The notes: a model not told the origin generated them from the sequence alone. DNA of 64,000 nucleotides from Pseudomonas sp. B33.4 (GCF_034555375.1 NZ_CP140706.1:1913001-1977000); one strand, 5' to 3'; shown: positions 9,706 to 18,754, counted from the first letter of the stretch. Numbers and translations are program-made.

Positions 9706-9771
9706 CTTCGCGAGCAGGCTCGCTCCCACATTGGAACTTGGCCGAATGTGGGAGCGAGCCTGCTCGCGAAG
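9706..9771. repeat. REP doublet, class TGTGGGAGCGAGCC
   Basis: Inverted arms CTTCGCGAGCAGGCTCGCTC…/…GAGCGAGCCTGCTCGCGAAG with a short spacer lie between the converging patatin and OmpK-type genes. Confidence 0.9.
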
Positions 9772-9780
9772 CTCTTAGAA

Positions 9781-10566
9781 TCAGAAGTGGAACTTCACCA
9801 GGAAGCTCGTGGTGCTCTGATTGGTCTTGAACGCACCGGTGTCGTCGATGCCGTACTTGTCTTTCCAGTAGTCGTATTCCACACCGACATACAACTGCTT
9901 CTCGCCAAAACTCAGCGCCTTGCCCAAGTCATATTTGATCTGTGGGTTGAAGTGCAGGTTGGCGTGGTAATCGCCTTTGGAGTTGGAGTCGTTGTCGGTG
10001 ACCCAGTCCATGAAGCCGTCGATCAGGATGTCCGACTTGCCGACCGGGATGGTGTAGGACCAGACCGGAGTGATCTGCCAGACATTGTCACCGGCGCGAG
10101 CACCTTGGGTGTGACGCTGGTAGAAGTTCAACTGGAAGTAGTCGAAGCCCGGGATCGCCAGGTCGAAGCCTGGACCGATCAGGTACGACTCGGTGTCACC
10201 TTCGCCGAACTCGTAAGTCATCGCCACCAGGACGTCTTTGATCGGGCCGAACTCGATCTTCTGGTCGAGCACTTTGCCCAGCGAGATGCGCGGGCTGAAC
10301 TCACCGTAGTAGGTGTTCGGACCGTTGCTGAAGTCCTTGCCACCGTTGTAGAAGATCTTGTCGAAGAAAAAGAAGTTATCCCCATAAGTCCACGCGTCGG
10401 CGTGCTCGAAGGTGACGGTCTGCTGGATGCGCGGGTTGACCTGGAAGTCCTTGCCATAAAGGTAGGTCAGGCTGTTGTTCTGCCACTGTAGCAGGCCTTC
10501 GGCCATGGCTTGGCCGCCGGCCAACATCGATCCCGCGAGCATCAGGCTGGTGCACATACGTTTCAT
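9781..10566 (-). CDS. Tsx/OmpK-type nucleoside-specific outer-membrane channel (copy 1)
   Basis: Outer-membrane beta-barrel of 261 residues, of the nucleoside-specific channel (Tsx/OmpK) family. It has a signal peptide (MKRMCTSLMLAGSMLAGGQAMA, cleavage after AMA) and alternating amphipathic strands, and it ends in the aromatic SFLVKFHF typical of BamA substrates. Tsx-type motifs include LTYLYGKDFQVNP near the N-terminus, FGPIKDVLVAMTYEFGEGDTESYLIGPGFDL in the middle, and FMDWVTDNDS. It is closely related to the next gene on the same strand (10941–11726). The neighbouring urate genes suggest uptake of nucleosides or purines across the outer membrane. Confidence 0.88.
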   Translation of the reverse strand: MKRMCTSLMLAGSMLAGGQAMAEGLLQWQNNSLTYLYGKDFQVNPRIQQTVTFEHADAWTYGDNFFFFDKIFYNGGKDFSNGPNTYYGEFSPRISLGKVLDQKIEFGPIKDVLVAMTYEFGEGDTESYLIGPGFDLAIPGFDYFQLNFYQRHTQGARAGDNVWQITPVWSYTIPVGKSDILIDGFMDWVTDNDSNSKGDYHANLHFNPQIKYDLGKALSFGEKQLYVGVEYDYWKDKYGIDDTGAFKTNQSTTSFLVKFHF

Positions 10567-10940
10567 TCGGTTGCTCCCAAAGTAGGTGTTCCACGTTTAT
10601 TTTTTTTAAGATCGGCGCTCTGGTGTGGCGCCTTTTTTCGTTGCTGCAAAAGTCATCCGATCGGTCAGCTTCGTTGCTGTTAGCAAGAGCCGAGCCAAGG
10701 CTTTCGAAAAGCAAAAAAACACCCGCTCGGCTGCTGAAAAACAGTCGATTGAGTGTGTTTTCGGGATGCCTCGGTACTGACCGGGGCCGGGATAAGTTGG
10801 CTTTTCGGTCAGGAATTAAATCCGGGCTTTTTTTTAGACCGAATTCAAGAGGCCGCGGAGAATACTGACTCAACGGCCAGCTCTCAAGTGCCCCGCAACA
10901 GAGCACCGACGACAGGCATGGGGCACGGTTGCGGGCCATC
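10567..10940. other. 374-bp intergenic region between the two Tsx-type genes
   Basis: This holds the ribosome site (GGGAGCAACC before 10566) and presumably the promoter of copy 1. A hairpin, GGCGC/GCGCC at 10614–10632, is followed by TTTTTT on the plus strand, but no plus-strand gene precedes it. Several A/T-rich runs occur (10597–10610, 10809–10830). No coding potential was seen. Confidence 0.5.
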
Positions 10941-11726
10941 TTAGAAATGCACCTTTACCAGCAGGCTGGCGGTGTTCTGATTGGTGTCGAAGTTGTGGGT
11001 GTTTTCGACTCCGTATTTGTTTTTCCAATAGCTGTATTCGGTGCCGACATACAGTTGCTTGTGACTCCAGCCCAAGGCTTTGCCCAAGTCATATTTGATC
11101 TGCGGATTGATGTGCAGGTTGGCGTGGTAGGTGCCGCGCGAGTTCTCGTCGTTGTCGACCACCCAATCGAGGTAGCCGTCGATCAGCACATCGGAATTGC
11201 CTAAAGGAAAGCTGTAGGACCAGCCGGGAGTGATCTGCCAGACGCCGTCGCCGGGGCGCGGGCCTTCGGTCTGGCGGCGGAAGATGTTCAGGGTGACGTA
11301 ATTGAAACCGGGCACCTTGAGGTCGAAGCCGGGGCCGATCAGGTAGGCCTCGCTGTCGCCTTCGCCGTACTCGTAAGTCATCGCCAGCAGCACGTCTTTG
11401 ATCGGGCCGAACTCGAGCTTCTGGTCGAAGATCTTGCCAAACGAGAAGCGCGGGGTGAATTCGCCGTAGAAGGCGTGGGGGCCTTTGTTCGCGTCTTCTT
11501 TGCCGTTGTAGAAGATCTTGTCGACGAACAGGAAGTTGTCGCCGTACTTCCACTTGTCGGCGTGCTCGAAGGTCAGCGTCTGCTGGATCGACGGGTTGAT
11601 CGCGAAATTCTTGCCGTACAGATAGCTGAGGCTGTTGGTCTGCCACAGCAGTAGATCGCCGGCCATGGCCTGACTCGCGGCCAACAGGCCGCCACTCAAC
11701 AGAACGTTGGTTTGCGTGCGAATCAT
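10941..11726 (-). CDS. Tsx/OmpK-type nucleoside-specific outer-membrane channel (copy 2)
   Basis: Paralogue of the downstream copy, also 261 residues. It has the signal peptide MIRTQTNVLLSGGLLAASQAMA and the C-terminal aromatic ASLLVKVHF. The matching stretches NSLSYLYGKNFAINPSIQQT, FGPIKDVLLAMTYEYGEGDSEAYLIGPGFDL and DYLDWVVDNDE-like segments show a tandem duplication that has since diverged, mainly in the loops. The start at 11726 is preceded by GAGGGAGC. It lies next to the purine permease gene, consistent with a role in purine or nucleoside uptake. The substrates of the two copies may differ. Confidence 0.88.
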   Translation of the reverse strand: MIRTQTNVLLSGGLLAASQAMAGDLLLWQTNSLSYLYGKNFAINPSIQQTLTFEHADKWKYGDNFLFVDKIFYNGKEDANKGPHAFYGEFTPRFSFGKIFDQKLEFGPIKDVLLAMTYEYGEGDSEAYLIGPGFDLKVPGFNYVTLNIFRRQTEGPRPGDGVWQITPGWSYSFPLGNSDVLIDGYLDWVVDNDENSRGTYHANLHINPQIKYDLGKALGWSHKQLYVGTEYSYWKNKYGVENTHNFDTNQNTASLLVKVHF

Positions 11727-11780
11727 CTGTTGCTCCCTCTTGTTTTTATTGTTTGAGGCGCAGAGCTTTTTTTGCCCTTT

Positions 11781-11869
11781 GTAGGAGTGAGCCTGCTCGC
11801 GATCGCGGTGTGACATTCAACACATCAGTTGACTGAAAAAACGCTATCGCGAGCAGGCTCACTCCTACA
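11781..11869. repeat. REP doublet, GTAGGAGTGAGCCTGCTCGCGAT variant
   Basis: Inverted arms GTAGGAGTGAGCCTGCTCGC…/…GCGAGCAGGCTCACTCCTAC flank about 40 bases, between the permease and channel copy 2. Confidence 0.9.
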
Positions 11870-11889
11870 GGGGGGCATCGGTGTTGCTG

Positions 11890-13248
11890 TCAGTGCTGGT
11901 GCGCGTGACAGTCGTTGATCGCTGCGCGCTCTTTACCGCCAAGAATGTTGAACAGCAGGTTCAGCGTCAGCGCGCTGAGCGTGGCCATGGCGATACCACT
12001 GTGGGTAATCGGGCTCATCCACAACGGCAGATGCGCGAAGAACTCCGGACGCACCACCGGGATCAGGCCCATGCCGATGCTCACCGCGACCAGCAACTGG
12101 TTGCGACGGTCACCGATGTCGGCTTCCTGGAGAATCTTGATGCCGGTCGCGGCAACCATGCCGAACATCGCAATCGCTGCACCGCCGAGTACCGCCGGTG
12201 GAATCGACGCCACCAGGAATGCCGCTTTCGGCAACAGGCTCAGGACGATCAGCAAGCCACCGGCAACGATGGTCACCGAGCGGCAACGCACGCCGGTCAT
12301 CTGCACCAGGCCGATGTTCTGGGCGAACGAGGAGTGGGTAAACGTGTTGAAGAAACCGGCCACGAACGAGGCGCCGGCATCACACAGCAAGCCGCGACGC
12401 AGCATGCGCGGGCAGACTTCCTGGCCGGTGATCTTGCCCAGCGCGAGGAACATCCCGGTGGATTCAACAAAGATGATCACCACCACCAGACACATCGACA
12501 GGATCGGCGCGAGTTCGAACTTTGGCATGCCGAAATGCAGCGGGGTGACGAACTGAATCCATGGCGCGTTGGCCATGCCGCTCAGGTCGACCATGCCGAT
12601 CGCGCCGCACAGGATGTAGCCGAAGCACATGCCGATCAGTACGGAAATGTTGACCCAGAAACCGCGCATGAAGCGGTGGACCAGCAGAATAGTGCCCAAC
12701 ACCAGTGCGGCGATGGCCAGATAAATCGGTGAGCCGAATTGCGCGGCATCGACGCCGCCGCCAGCCCAATTCACGGCCACGGGGAACAGCGACAAACCGA
12801 TCGAGGTGATGACCGTGCCGGTCACCAGCGGCGGGAAGAAGCGCACAACCTTGGACATGAACGGCGCGATGAGCATGCCGAAGAAACCGGCGGCGATCGT
12901 TGCACCGAAGATGCCTTGCAGGCCGATACCGGGCATGCCGGCCATGGCGACCATGCTGCCGACCGCAGCGAAACTGGCGCCCATCATCACCGGCATGCGA
13001 ATGCCCATCGGGCCGATGCCCATGGATTGCACGATGGTGGCGACACCGGCGACCAGCAGGTCGGCGTTGATCAGGAAGGCAATTTCTTCACGACTCAGGC
13101 CAGCGGCCTGTCCAATGATCAGCGGCACCGCGATGGCGCCACCGTACATCAGCAGAACATGTTGCAAACCGACCAGGATCAGTTGCAAAAGGGGCAATCG
13201 CTGAATGGCGGGTGCGTCGGGGATGCGCGCTTTGGACAGCTCGGACAT
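11890..13248 (-). CDS. NCS2 nucleobase:cation symporter, probably urate/xanthine
   Basis: Polytopic inner-membrane permease of 452 residues with about 12–14 hydrophobic segments. The NAT/NCS2 signature is present as QNIGLVQMTGVRCR at about 330, along with FVESTGMFLALGKITG at about 278 and PPLVTGTVITSIGLSLFPVA at about 150. Members with this signature take up uracil, xanthine or urate by proton symport. Its position beside puuD and the allantoin genes points to urate or xanthine. The tail NDCHAHQH is His-rich. The start has GAGG upstream. It is read in the same direction as puuD but separated from it by a REP. Confidence 0.9.
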   Translation of the reverse strand: MSELSKARIPDAPAIQRLPLLQLILVGLQHVLLMYGGAIAVPLIIGQAAGLSREEIAFLINADLLVAGVATIVQSMGIGPMGIRMPVMMGASFAAVGSMVAMAGMPGIGLQGIFGATIAAGFFGMLIAPFMSKVVRFFPPLVTGTVITSIGLSLFPVAVNWAGGGVDAAQFGSPIYLAIAALVLGTILLVHRFMRGFWVNISVLIGMCFGYILCGAIGMVDLSGMANAPWIQFVTPLHFGMPKFELAPILSMCLVVVIIFVESTGMFLALGKITGQEVCPRMLRRGLLCDAGASFVAGFFNTFTHSSFAQNIGLVQMTGVRCRSVTIVAGGLLIVLSLLPKAAFLVASIPPAVLGGAAIAMFGMVAATGIKILQEADIGDRRNQLLVAVSIGMGLIPVVRPEFFAHLPLWMSPITHSGIAMATLSALTLNLLFNILGGKERAAINDCHAHQH

Positions 13249-13340
13249 GCAACACCTCGGATCTTTTTATTCTTGTGATTAACAGCTGTTGGGTTGCTCA
13301 CAGCTGTTTCTTTGCATCAGGTAAAACCGCGTTGCGGCGA

Positions 13341-13404
13341 TTCGCGAGCAGGCTCGCTCCCACAGGAAATGCGCGATCTCTGTGGGAGCGAGCCTGCTCG
13401 CGAA
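13341..13404. repeat. REP doublet, class TGTGGGAGCGAGCC
   Basis: Short-spaced inverted arms TTCGCGAGCAGGCTCGCTCC…/…GGAGCGAGCCTGCTCGCGAA lie between puuD and the permease. Confidence 0.9.
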
Positions 13405-13414
13405 GCTTTGTTGC

Positions 13415-14725
13415 TTAGTTGGTCTGCGCTCCCTGGGCGATCCATGCACCGATCAGGTCACGTTCCTGCTGGGTCATCTGAGTGATGTTGCCCAGTGGCA
13501 TGATCTGCGTGGTAATGGCTTGCGCCTGGATGCGCGCCGCGTTCTGGCGAATTTGCTCAGGGGTGTCGAACATCACACCCGCGGGCGCTGCGCTGAACAA
13601 CGGGCTGGTTGGCTTGGCCGAGTGGCAAACTGCGCAACGTTCTTGAATCACGGTGTGCACTTTGTCGAAACCCGGGCCAGCATTCGACGCCTGTGCCGGT
13701 GCTGCTGCAGGTTCGGCAGGGGCTGCCGGTGCCGCTTCAGCGGGTTTCGCGCCACCACCCAGTGCCGTTTCCGGCAGCGGTTGGTACTCGATTTTTGCTG
13801 GCGCCTTGGCCACTTCCGGCGCGGTCGACATCGGCGTTGGGCCGGTGACGTAGGCCAGAGTGATCATGCCCACCGCTGCCACTGGCAGAGTCCAGGCAAA
13901 CTTGTGGCTGTCGTGACGGGTGTTGAAGTAGTGACGCACCAACACCGCCAACACGGCGATCCCGGCGAGGATCAACCAGTTGTACTGGCTGCCATAGGTG
14001 CTCGGGAAGTGGTTGCTGATCATGATGAACAGCACCGGCAGGGTGAAGTAGTTGTTGTGACGCGAACGCAGCAAGCCTTTGGCCGGCAGTGCCGGATCCG
14101 GCGTGCGGTTCTCGGCAATCGCCGCCACCAGTGCCCGTTGCGCCGGCATGATGATGCGGAACACGTTACCGACCATGATGGTGCCGATAATCGCGCCGAC
14201 GTGCAGGTACGCACCACGACCGCTGAACACTTTGCTGAAGCCATACGCCGCACCGATGATCAGCACGAACAGAATGAAGCCGAGCAGAGCAGGGCGTTTG
14301 CCCAGGGCCGAATCACAGAGGAAGGAGTAGATGAACCAGCCGATAAACAGCGAGCCGATACCGATGGCCACGCCTTCAGGGCCGCTCAGTGTGCTGCCCG
14401 GAGCCAGCAGGTACAGCGTTGGATTGGAGTAGAACACCACGCACAGCAGCGCGATACCCGACATCCAGGTGAAGTAGGCTTCCCATTTGAACCAGTGCAG
14501 GTTCTCCGGCATTGCGGGCGGGGCCAGTTTGTATTTTTCCAGGTGATAGATACCGCCACCGTGGATCGCCCACAGGTCACCGGCCAGACCGGTTTTCGGG
14601 TTGACGCGGTTGAGGTTGTTCTCCAGCCAGACGAAGTAGAACGACGCACCGATCCAGGCCACGCCAGTAATCATGTGAACCCAGCGCACGCTCAGGTTCA
14701 GCCATTCCAACAGATGTGCTTCCAC
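13415..14725 (-). CDS. puuD: Urate hydroxylase PuuD with C-terminal cytochrome c domain
   Basis: Membrane-bound, cofactor-independent-of-uricase route that oxidises urate to 5-hydroxyisourate. The 436-residue protein has about eight membrane helices over residues 1–300, starting EWLNLSVRWVHMITGVAWIGASFYFVWLE. A Pro/Ala-rich linker covers about 305–345, and a C-terminal cytochrome c domain carries the haem site CAVCH at about 370. The haem domain implies electrons pass to the respiratory chain instead of forming peroxide, as described for this family. It sits between allA and the NCS2 permease on the minus strand, last enzyme gene in the cluster. Confidence 0.92.
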   Translation of the reverse strand: MEAHLLEWLNLSVRWVHMITGVAWIGASFYFVWLENNLNRVNPKTGLAGDLWAIHGGGIYHLEKYKLAPPAMPENLHWFKWEAYFTWMSGIALLCVVFYSNPTLYLLAPGSTLSGPEGVAIGIGSLFIGWFIYSFLCDSALGKRPALLGFILFVLIIGAAYGFSKVFSGRGAYLHVGAIIGTIMVGNVFRIIMPAQRALVAAIAENRTPDPALPAKGLLRSRHNNYFTLPVLFIMISNHFPSTYGSQYNWLILAGIAVLAVLVRHYFNTRHDSHKFAWTLPVAAVGMITLAYVTGPTPMSTAPEVAKAPAKIEYQPLPETALGGGAKPAEAAPAAPAEPAAAPAQASNAGPGFDKVHTVIQERCAVCHSAKPTSPLFSAAPAGVMFDTPEQIRQNAARIQAQAITTQIMPLGNITQMTQQERDLIGAWIAQGAQTN

Positions 14726-14776
14726 AGTCTTTACCTCTCGCCTGTCACTCTTGTTGTCGAGTGATCAGACCTTCTC

Positions 14777-15280
14777 TTATTGGTGGGGGGCGAGGATCAA
14801 ACGCTCATCCTCTTTGAAAAAATGCTCATCGCAGTTATTGCCTGTGCCACTGCGATCAACCACCAGGAAGTCATCCCGCTTTTCGATCGTCAGCACCGGG
14901 TGGTGCCAGACGCCGCGATGGTAATTAATGCCCTGCCTGCCGTTGGTGACGAAGGCGCGGACCAAGCCTGATACAGGTTTATCGCCAATTGGCGCGACCA
15001 CGATCAGAAAGGGGTTGCCGAGCAGCGGTATGAAAGCCTGGCTGCCCAGCGGATGGCGTTCCAGCATGCAAACGGTCAGCGGCATGTCCTGCGCGTCGGC
15101 GCGGAAAATGCTGATGATCGCGTTGTCCTCAGGCTGAGCGGTTTCGACCGTCGCCAGTTTATGGAAGCGCATGGTCGAACCGTTGTTGATCATGAAGTGA
15201 TCGCTGCCGTCGGTTTCGATCACGTCACCGAAAGGGGCGAAGGCTTCTTTGGTCAGCGGTTCAATCGTTAGTGTGCGCAT
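14777..15280 (-). CDS. allA: Ureidoglycolate lyase
   Basis: Splits ureidoglycolate into glyoxylate and urea, the last step of the allantoate branch. The 167-residue cupin-like protein begins MRTLTIEPLTKEAFAPFGDV and contains MLERHPLGSQAFIPL at about 75–90 and GINYHRGVWHHPVL at about 118–131. Both are conserved in the family, and the latter includes the active-site His. The start at 15280 gives the canonical N-terminus; the open frame upstream runs into a REP. It is transcribed with alc and puuD in the same direction, 51 bases before puuD. Confidence 0.93.
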   Translation of the reverse strand: MRTLTIEPLTKEAFAPFGDVIETDGSDHFMINNGSTMRFHKLATVETAQPEDNAIISIFRADAQDMPLTVCMLERHPLGSQAFIPLLGNPFLIVVAPIGDKPVSGLVRAFVTNGRQGINYHRGVWHHPVLTIEKRDDFLVVDRSGTGNNCDEHFFKEDERLILAPHQ

Positions 15281-15323
15281 GCTGTTCTTCTTGTCCGAAT
15301 TCTGTGTTGTTGGTTCTATTGCT

Positions 15324-15388
15324 TTCGCGAGCAGGCTCGCTCCCACATTTGGAATGCAGTCTCCTGTGGGAGCGAGCCTGCTCGCGAA
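15324..15388. repeat. REP doublet, class TGTGGGAGCGAGCC
   Basis: Inverted arms TTCGCGAGCAGGCTCGCTCC…/…GGAGCGAGCCTGCTCGCGAA lie in the allA–alc gap. It is the last REP before a stretch of about 23 kb that has none. Confidence 0.9.
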
Positions 15389-15400
15389 TGGCCTCACGGC

Positions 15401-16396
15401 TTATTTAGCGACCTTGCCCAATACACGCAGGCGACTCACACCACCATCCGGGAACACGTTCAGGCGGATGTGGGTGATCGGGCCCAGCGCTTTGATCTGC
15501 TCGACGAAGGTGTGTTCGGCGTGCATTTCCAGCTTCTGGCTTGGCAGCAGTTCACGCCAGAACAGCGACTGGGTTTCGATCTGGCTGTCAGTACCGCCTT
15601 TCACGAATGCGCCCTGAATCGAGCAAGTGTCCGGGTAGTTGCCTTTGAAGTGCAGGGTGTCGACGACGATCTTCTCGATCTCGCCCGGGTGACCCAGCGC
15701 GACGATCACCCAGTCATTGCCGGGCGTGCGACGACGTGCAGTTTCCCAGCCGTCGCCCATGTTGATGCCACGGCCCGGGTTGAGGATGTTGCTCATGCGG
15801 CCGAAGTGTTCGTCGGAGCAGGCGAGGGCGCGGCCACCATTCAGTGCTGCTGCCAAATCGACTTGCTCGTTGTCGCCAACCGCCGACCAGTCGCGGAACG
15901 GAATGCCGTACACGCGCAGACGGGCTACACCGCCGTCCGGGTAGATGTTGAAGCGCAGGTGGCTGAACGCTTGGACGTTGCTGATTTCATGGTAGTGGTG
16001 GCTGTTGCCCTGCAGCTCGACGGCCGACAGCACTTCAGTCCACTGAGTGTTTTCATCAGGCTCGCCCGAGGCCAGGAAGCAGGCTTCCAGAGAAGCCGAT
16101 GGCGGGAAGTTGCCGGTGAAGAATGAAGTGTCGATGTCCACGCCTTTGATCGAGCCCGGTACGCCCAGACGGATCACTGCGCTGTCGAAGCCTTCGAAGC
16201 GCTTGCGGCGCGATTCCCAGCCGTCCATCCACTTGCCGTTGTCATCGAACACGCCCTCCTTCCATACGGCCGGGGTCGGTTGGAACAGACGGTTGGCGTC
16301 TGCGAACCAGTCATCGGTGACCGAGATGATTTTGGTGCCCAAGCGGGCATCGGCCAGGTTGACGAATTTTTCGAAAGGTACGGCGTAAGCTTTCAT
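15401..16396 (-). CDS. alc: Allantoicase
   Basis: Hydrolyses allantoate to ureidoglycolate and urea. The 331-residue protein is built of two homologous jelly-roll halves. The repeat is plain from [24 protein letters not shown] (about 58–81) against [24 protein letters not shown] (about 213–236). It also shows in [16 protein letters not shown] (about 155) against [16 protein letters not shown] at the C-terminus. It lies in the middle of the minus-strand cluster puuE–uraD–alc–allA–puuD, so it shares their pathway. The gap to uraD is 87 bases. Confidence 0.95.
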   Translation of the reverse strand: MKAYAVPFEKFVNLADARLGTKIISVTDDWFADANRLFQPTPAVWKEGVFDDNGKWMDGWESRRKRFEGFDSAVIRLGVPGSIKGVDIDTSFFTGNFPPSASLEACFLASGEPDENTQWTEVLSAVELQGNSHHYHEISNVQAFSHLRFNIYPDGGVARLRVYGIPFRDWSAVGDNEQVDLAAALNGGRALACSDEHFGRMSNILNPGRGINMGDGWETARRRTPGNDWVIVALGHPGEIEKIVVDTLHFKGNYPDTCSIQGAFVKGGTDSQIETQSLFWRELLPSQKLEMHAEHTFVEQIKALGPITHIRLNVFPDGGVSRLRVLGKVAK

Positions 16397-16483
16397 TCTT
16401 CTTGTCTGCCTTTAAATAAGTGGCTGGGGATGCTTGCAAGACCCTGGGTACTCTCCGCGTTTGATGTACTCGGGTCAGGCTTG

Positions 16484-16999
16484 CTAAAGAGTCAGTAAAC
16501 GGAACAGGGCGATCTTGTTGATCTCCGCCAGCGCGCATTTGAATTCGGTGTCTTGCGAATTGTGAATGCGCGTTTCGAACGCCGCGAGGATCTGATGCCG
16601 GTTGCTGCCTTTTACCGCCATGATGAAGGGAAACTTGAACTTGGCTTTGTAGGCGTCGTTCAGCTCGGTGAAGCGCTGGAACTCTTCGGCCGTGCATTGG
16701 TGAATACCGGCGCCAGCTTGTTCATTGGTGCTGGCTTCGGTCAGTTGGCCCTGGACGGCCGCTTTGCCGGCCAGGTCCGGGTGAGCGTTGATCAGTGCCA
16801 GTTGACTGGCGTGATCGGCGCTCAACAGGATGTCGCTCATGCGCTGGTGCAGGGTTTCGATCTCGTCGATCGAAGCGTCCACGCCCAGGTCGTAGGCCTT
16901 TTCGGCCACCCATGGCGAATGTTCGTAGATGTCGGCGAAAGCGTTGACGAAAGCGTCGCGGCTCAGGGTCGACGGTTGCAGGGTTTGAAAGCGGCTCAT
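16484..16999 (-). CDS. uraD: OHCU decarboxylase
   Basis: Decarboxylates 2-oxo-4-hydroxy-4-carboxy-5-ureidoimidazoline to S-allantoin, so allantoin forms stereospecifically. The protein has 171 residues. The family motif NAHPDLAGKAAVQGQLT lies at about 67–83 with the catalytic His, followed by STNEQAGAG and FKFPFIMAVKG at about 125–135. Its ATG overlaps the puuE stop by four bases (ATGA), indicating translational coupling. Confidence 0.95.
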   Translation of the reverse strand: MSRFQTLQPSTLSRDAFVNAFADIYEHSPWVAEKAYDLGVDASIDEIETLHQRMSDILLSADHASQLALINAHPDLAGKAAVQGQLTEASTNEQAGAGIHQCTAEEFQRFTELNDAYKAKFKFPFIMAVKGSNRHQILAAFETRIHNSQDTEFKCALAEINKIALFRLLTL

Positions 17000-17922
17000 T
17001 TGGCGGCCCCTTGGTACGGCTGGGTTTCGTGCCAGTGACGCGCGATGTCGACGCGACGGCTGAACCACACCTGTTCATGACTTTTGGCGTATTCGATAAA
17101 GCGTTTGAGCGAAGCGATGCGACCCGGACGGCCGATCAGGCGGCAGTGCAGACCGATCGAGAGCATCTTCGGTGCTTCGGCGCCTTCGGCGTAGAGCACG
17201 TCGAACGCGTCTTTGAGGTATTCGAAGAAATCGTCACCCTTGTTGAAACCCTGCACTTGGGTGAAGCGCATGTCGTTGGTGTCGAGGGTGTACGGGATCA
17301 CCAGATGCGGCTTGCCGGTCGGGTTGTTCGGTTCCCAGTAGGGCAGGTCGTCGTCGTAGGTGTCGCAGTCGTAGAGGAAACCACCTTCTTCCATGACCAG
17401 ACGACGGGTGTTCGGGCCGGTGCGGCCGGTGTACCAGCCCAGTGGGCGCTCGCCGGTGATTTCGGTGAGGATGCGGATCGCTTCGAGCATGTGCTCGCGT
17501 TCCTGCGCTTCGTCCATGTACTGGTAGTCGATCCAGCGGTAGCCGTGGCTGCAGATCTCGTGGCCGGCATCGACCATCGCGCGGATCACATCCGGGTGGC
17601 GCTGCGCGGCCATCGCAACGGCGAAGATGGTCAGCGGAATGTCGAATTCCTTGAACAGTTTCAGGATCCGCCAGACGCCGGCGCGGCTGCCATACTCGTA
17701 AAGCGATTCCATGCTCATGTTGCGCGCGCCTTGCAACGGCTGAGCGGCAACCATTTCGGACAGGAATGCTTCGGATTCTTTGTCGCCGTGCAGAATGTTG
17801 CGCTCGCCGCCTTCTTCGTAATTGAGTACGAAGGACAGGGCGATGCGGGCATTGCCCGGCCAGTGTGGGTGAGGAGGGTTACTGCCGTAACCGATCAGGT
17901 CGCGTGGGTAGTCAGCGCTCAC
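16996..17922 (-). CDS. puuE: Allantoinase PuuE (polysaccharide-deacetylase fold)
   Basis: Metal-independent allantoinase of the polysaccharide-deacetylase (CE4-like) fold that opens S-allantoin to allantoate. The protein is 308 residues. Motifs include RIALSFVLNYEEGGERN near 26–42, EICSHGYRWIDYQYM at about 122–136, and GWYTGRTGPNTRRL at about 163–176. I chose the GTG start at 17922 because it gives MSADYPRDLIGYG and has AAGGAAG six bases upstream; longer forms have no support. First gene of the minus-strand urate cluster, it faces the shared palindromes with uraH. Confidence 0.94.
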   Translation of the reverse strand: MSADYPRDLIGYGSNPPHPHWPGNARIALSFVLNYEEGGERNILHGDKESEAFLSEMVAAQPLQGARNMSMESLYEYGSRAGVWRILKLFKEFDIPLTIFAVAMAAQRHPDVIRAMVDAGHEICSHGYRWIDYQYMDEAQEREHMLEAIRILTEITGERPLGWYTGRTGPNTRRLVMEEGGFLYDCDTYDDDLPYWEPNNPTGKPHLVIPYTLDTNDMRFTQVQGFNKGDDFFEYLKDAFDVLYAEGAEAPKMLSIGLHCRLIGRPGRIASLKRFIEYAKSHEQVWFSRRVDIARHWHETQPYQGAAK

Positions 17923-17995
17923 TGCAGTCTTCCTTCTTATTCGTTGACAGATGGGTGTGGCGGCCTGGCAGGCTGGCGTCACAGCGATGGGCTGA

Positions 17996-18005
17996 TTGTA
18001 TACAA
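17996..18005. promoter_or_regulatory. Palindromic operator TTGTATACAA upstream of puuE
   Basis: A perfect 10-bp palindrome, 74 bases before the puuE start, overlaps its presumed -10 (TATACAAT on the minus strand). TTGTNNACAA-type sites are typical of GntR/FCD-family repressors. The binding protein is not encoded in this window. The same motif at 18202 and 36480 supports a real operator. Confidence 0.6.
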
Positions 18006-18201
18006 CTTTATTCGCAATTTGTAAGCCTGAATTTTCGCATTTTTCACCGACTGTCATCTTTTACTGCTATTGGCCTGAGCCTGCAAGAAACCTGCCTGAC
18101 CAGTCAGCTAATGGATAGGAGGTTCAATGAATAGGCGTATTGCTGGCTTATCCGCAGGAAACCCCCGAATGGCGGGGGTGATGTGAAAAATGTCGTTTTT
18201 A

Positions 18202-18211
18202 TTGTGTACAA
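18202..18211. promoter_or_regulatory. Palindromic operator TTGTGTACAA upstream of uraH
   Basis: Same motif as at 17996, here within the nearly symmetric ATTGTGTACAATT and overlapping a TACAAT -10-like hexamer for uraH. The distance to the uraH start is about 130 bases, which leaves a long leader. Confidence 0.55.
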
Positions 18212-18342
18212 TTTTTTTTAAAAGTGTCTTAATCAATCGCTCGCCGCAGCTTTTCGTGCTCCGAATCGGTGCGGTCTCCTTTTCAACTGACTTCGGGAGG
18301 CGCGAAGTCTGACTGCTCCACGCAGGCAGGCGCGCAGAATCA

Positions 18343-18696
18343 ATGGGACGTTTGACAACACACGTTTTGGACGCTGCACACGGTTGCCCGGGCAGTTCGA
18401 TCAAGGTCGAGCTGTACCGCGTTGAAGGTTCTCAACTGGAATTGGTCGCCAGTGCTGTAACCAACAGCGATGGCCGGGTCGATGCGCCGCTGCTGCAAGG
18501 CGATGATTATCGTACCGGCGTTTATCAGGTTCAGTTCCACGCGGGCGATTACTACCGCGCTCGTGGCGTGCAGTTGCCGGAGCCGGCATTTCTGGACGTG
18601 GTTGTGCTGCGCTTCGGCATCTCTGCCGAACAGGATCACTACCACGTGCCATTGCTGATTTCGCCGTACAGCTATTCCACGTACCGGGGCAGCTGA
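18343..18696 (+). CDS. uraH: 5-Hydroxyisourate hydrolase (transthyretin-like)
   Basis: Hydrolyses 5-hydroxyisourate, the PuuD product, to OHCU. The 117-residue protein is the standard transthyretin-related size. It has the diagnostic N-terminal LTTHVLDAAHGCPG and the C-terminal YRGS tetrapeptide that distinguishes these enzymes from transthyretin. His residues of the active site are visible in THVLD and DHYHVPLL. It is alone on the plus strand, divergent from puuE, and followed by a strong terminator. Confidence 0.96.
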   Translation: MGRLTTHVLDAAHGCPGSSIKVELYRVEGSQLELVASAVTNSDGRVDAPLLQGDDYRTGVYQVQFHAGDYYRARGVQLPEPAFLDVVVLRFGISAEQDHYHVPLLISPYSYSTYRGS

Positions 18697-18754
18697 CCCC
18701 CAAGCAGCTGCCCCCACCGGGAAGCGACTGCGCATATAGCTTCTTTGGTCTTTC

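Larger units (their letters stand above)
17923..18342. other. 420-bp divergent control region between puuE and uraH
   Basis: It contains two TTGTRTACAA palindromes (annotated separately). It also holds a perfect hairpin ACCCCCG/CGGGGGT at 18161–18179 and an A/T-rich tract at 18185–18225. On the minus strand CTTACA and TATACA/TACAAT at suitable spacing form a plausible puuE promoter overlapping the first palindrome. No coding frame is convincing here. Confidence 0.6.

Noticed and set aside
10614..10638. Hairpin plus T-run on the plus strand between the Tsx-type genes
   Set aside because: No plus-strand gene or clear promoter precedes it, so I did not call a terminator or an RNA here.
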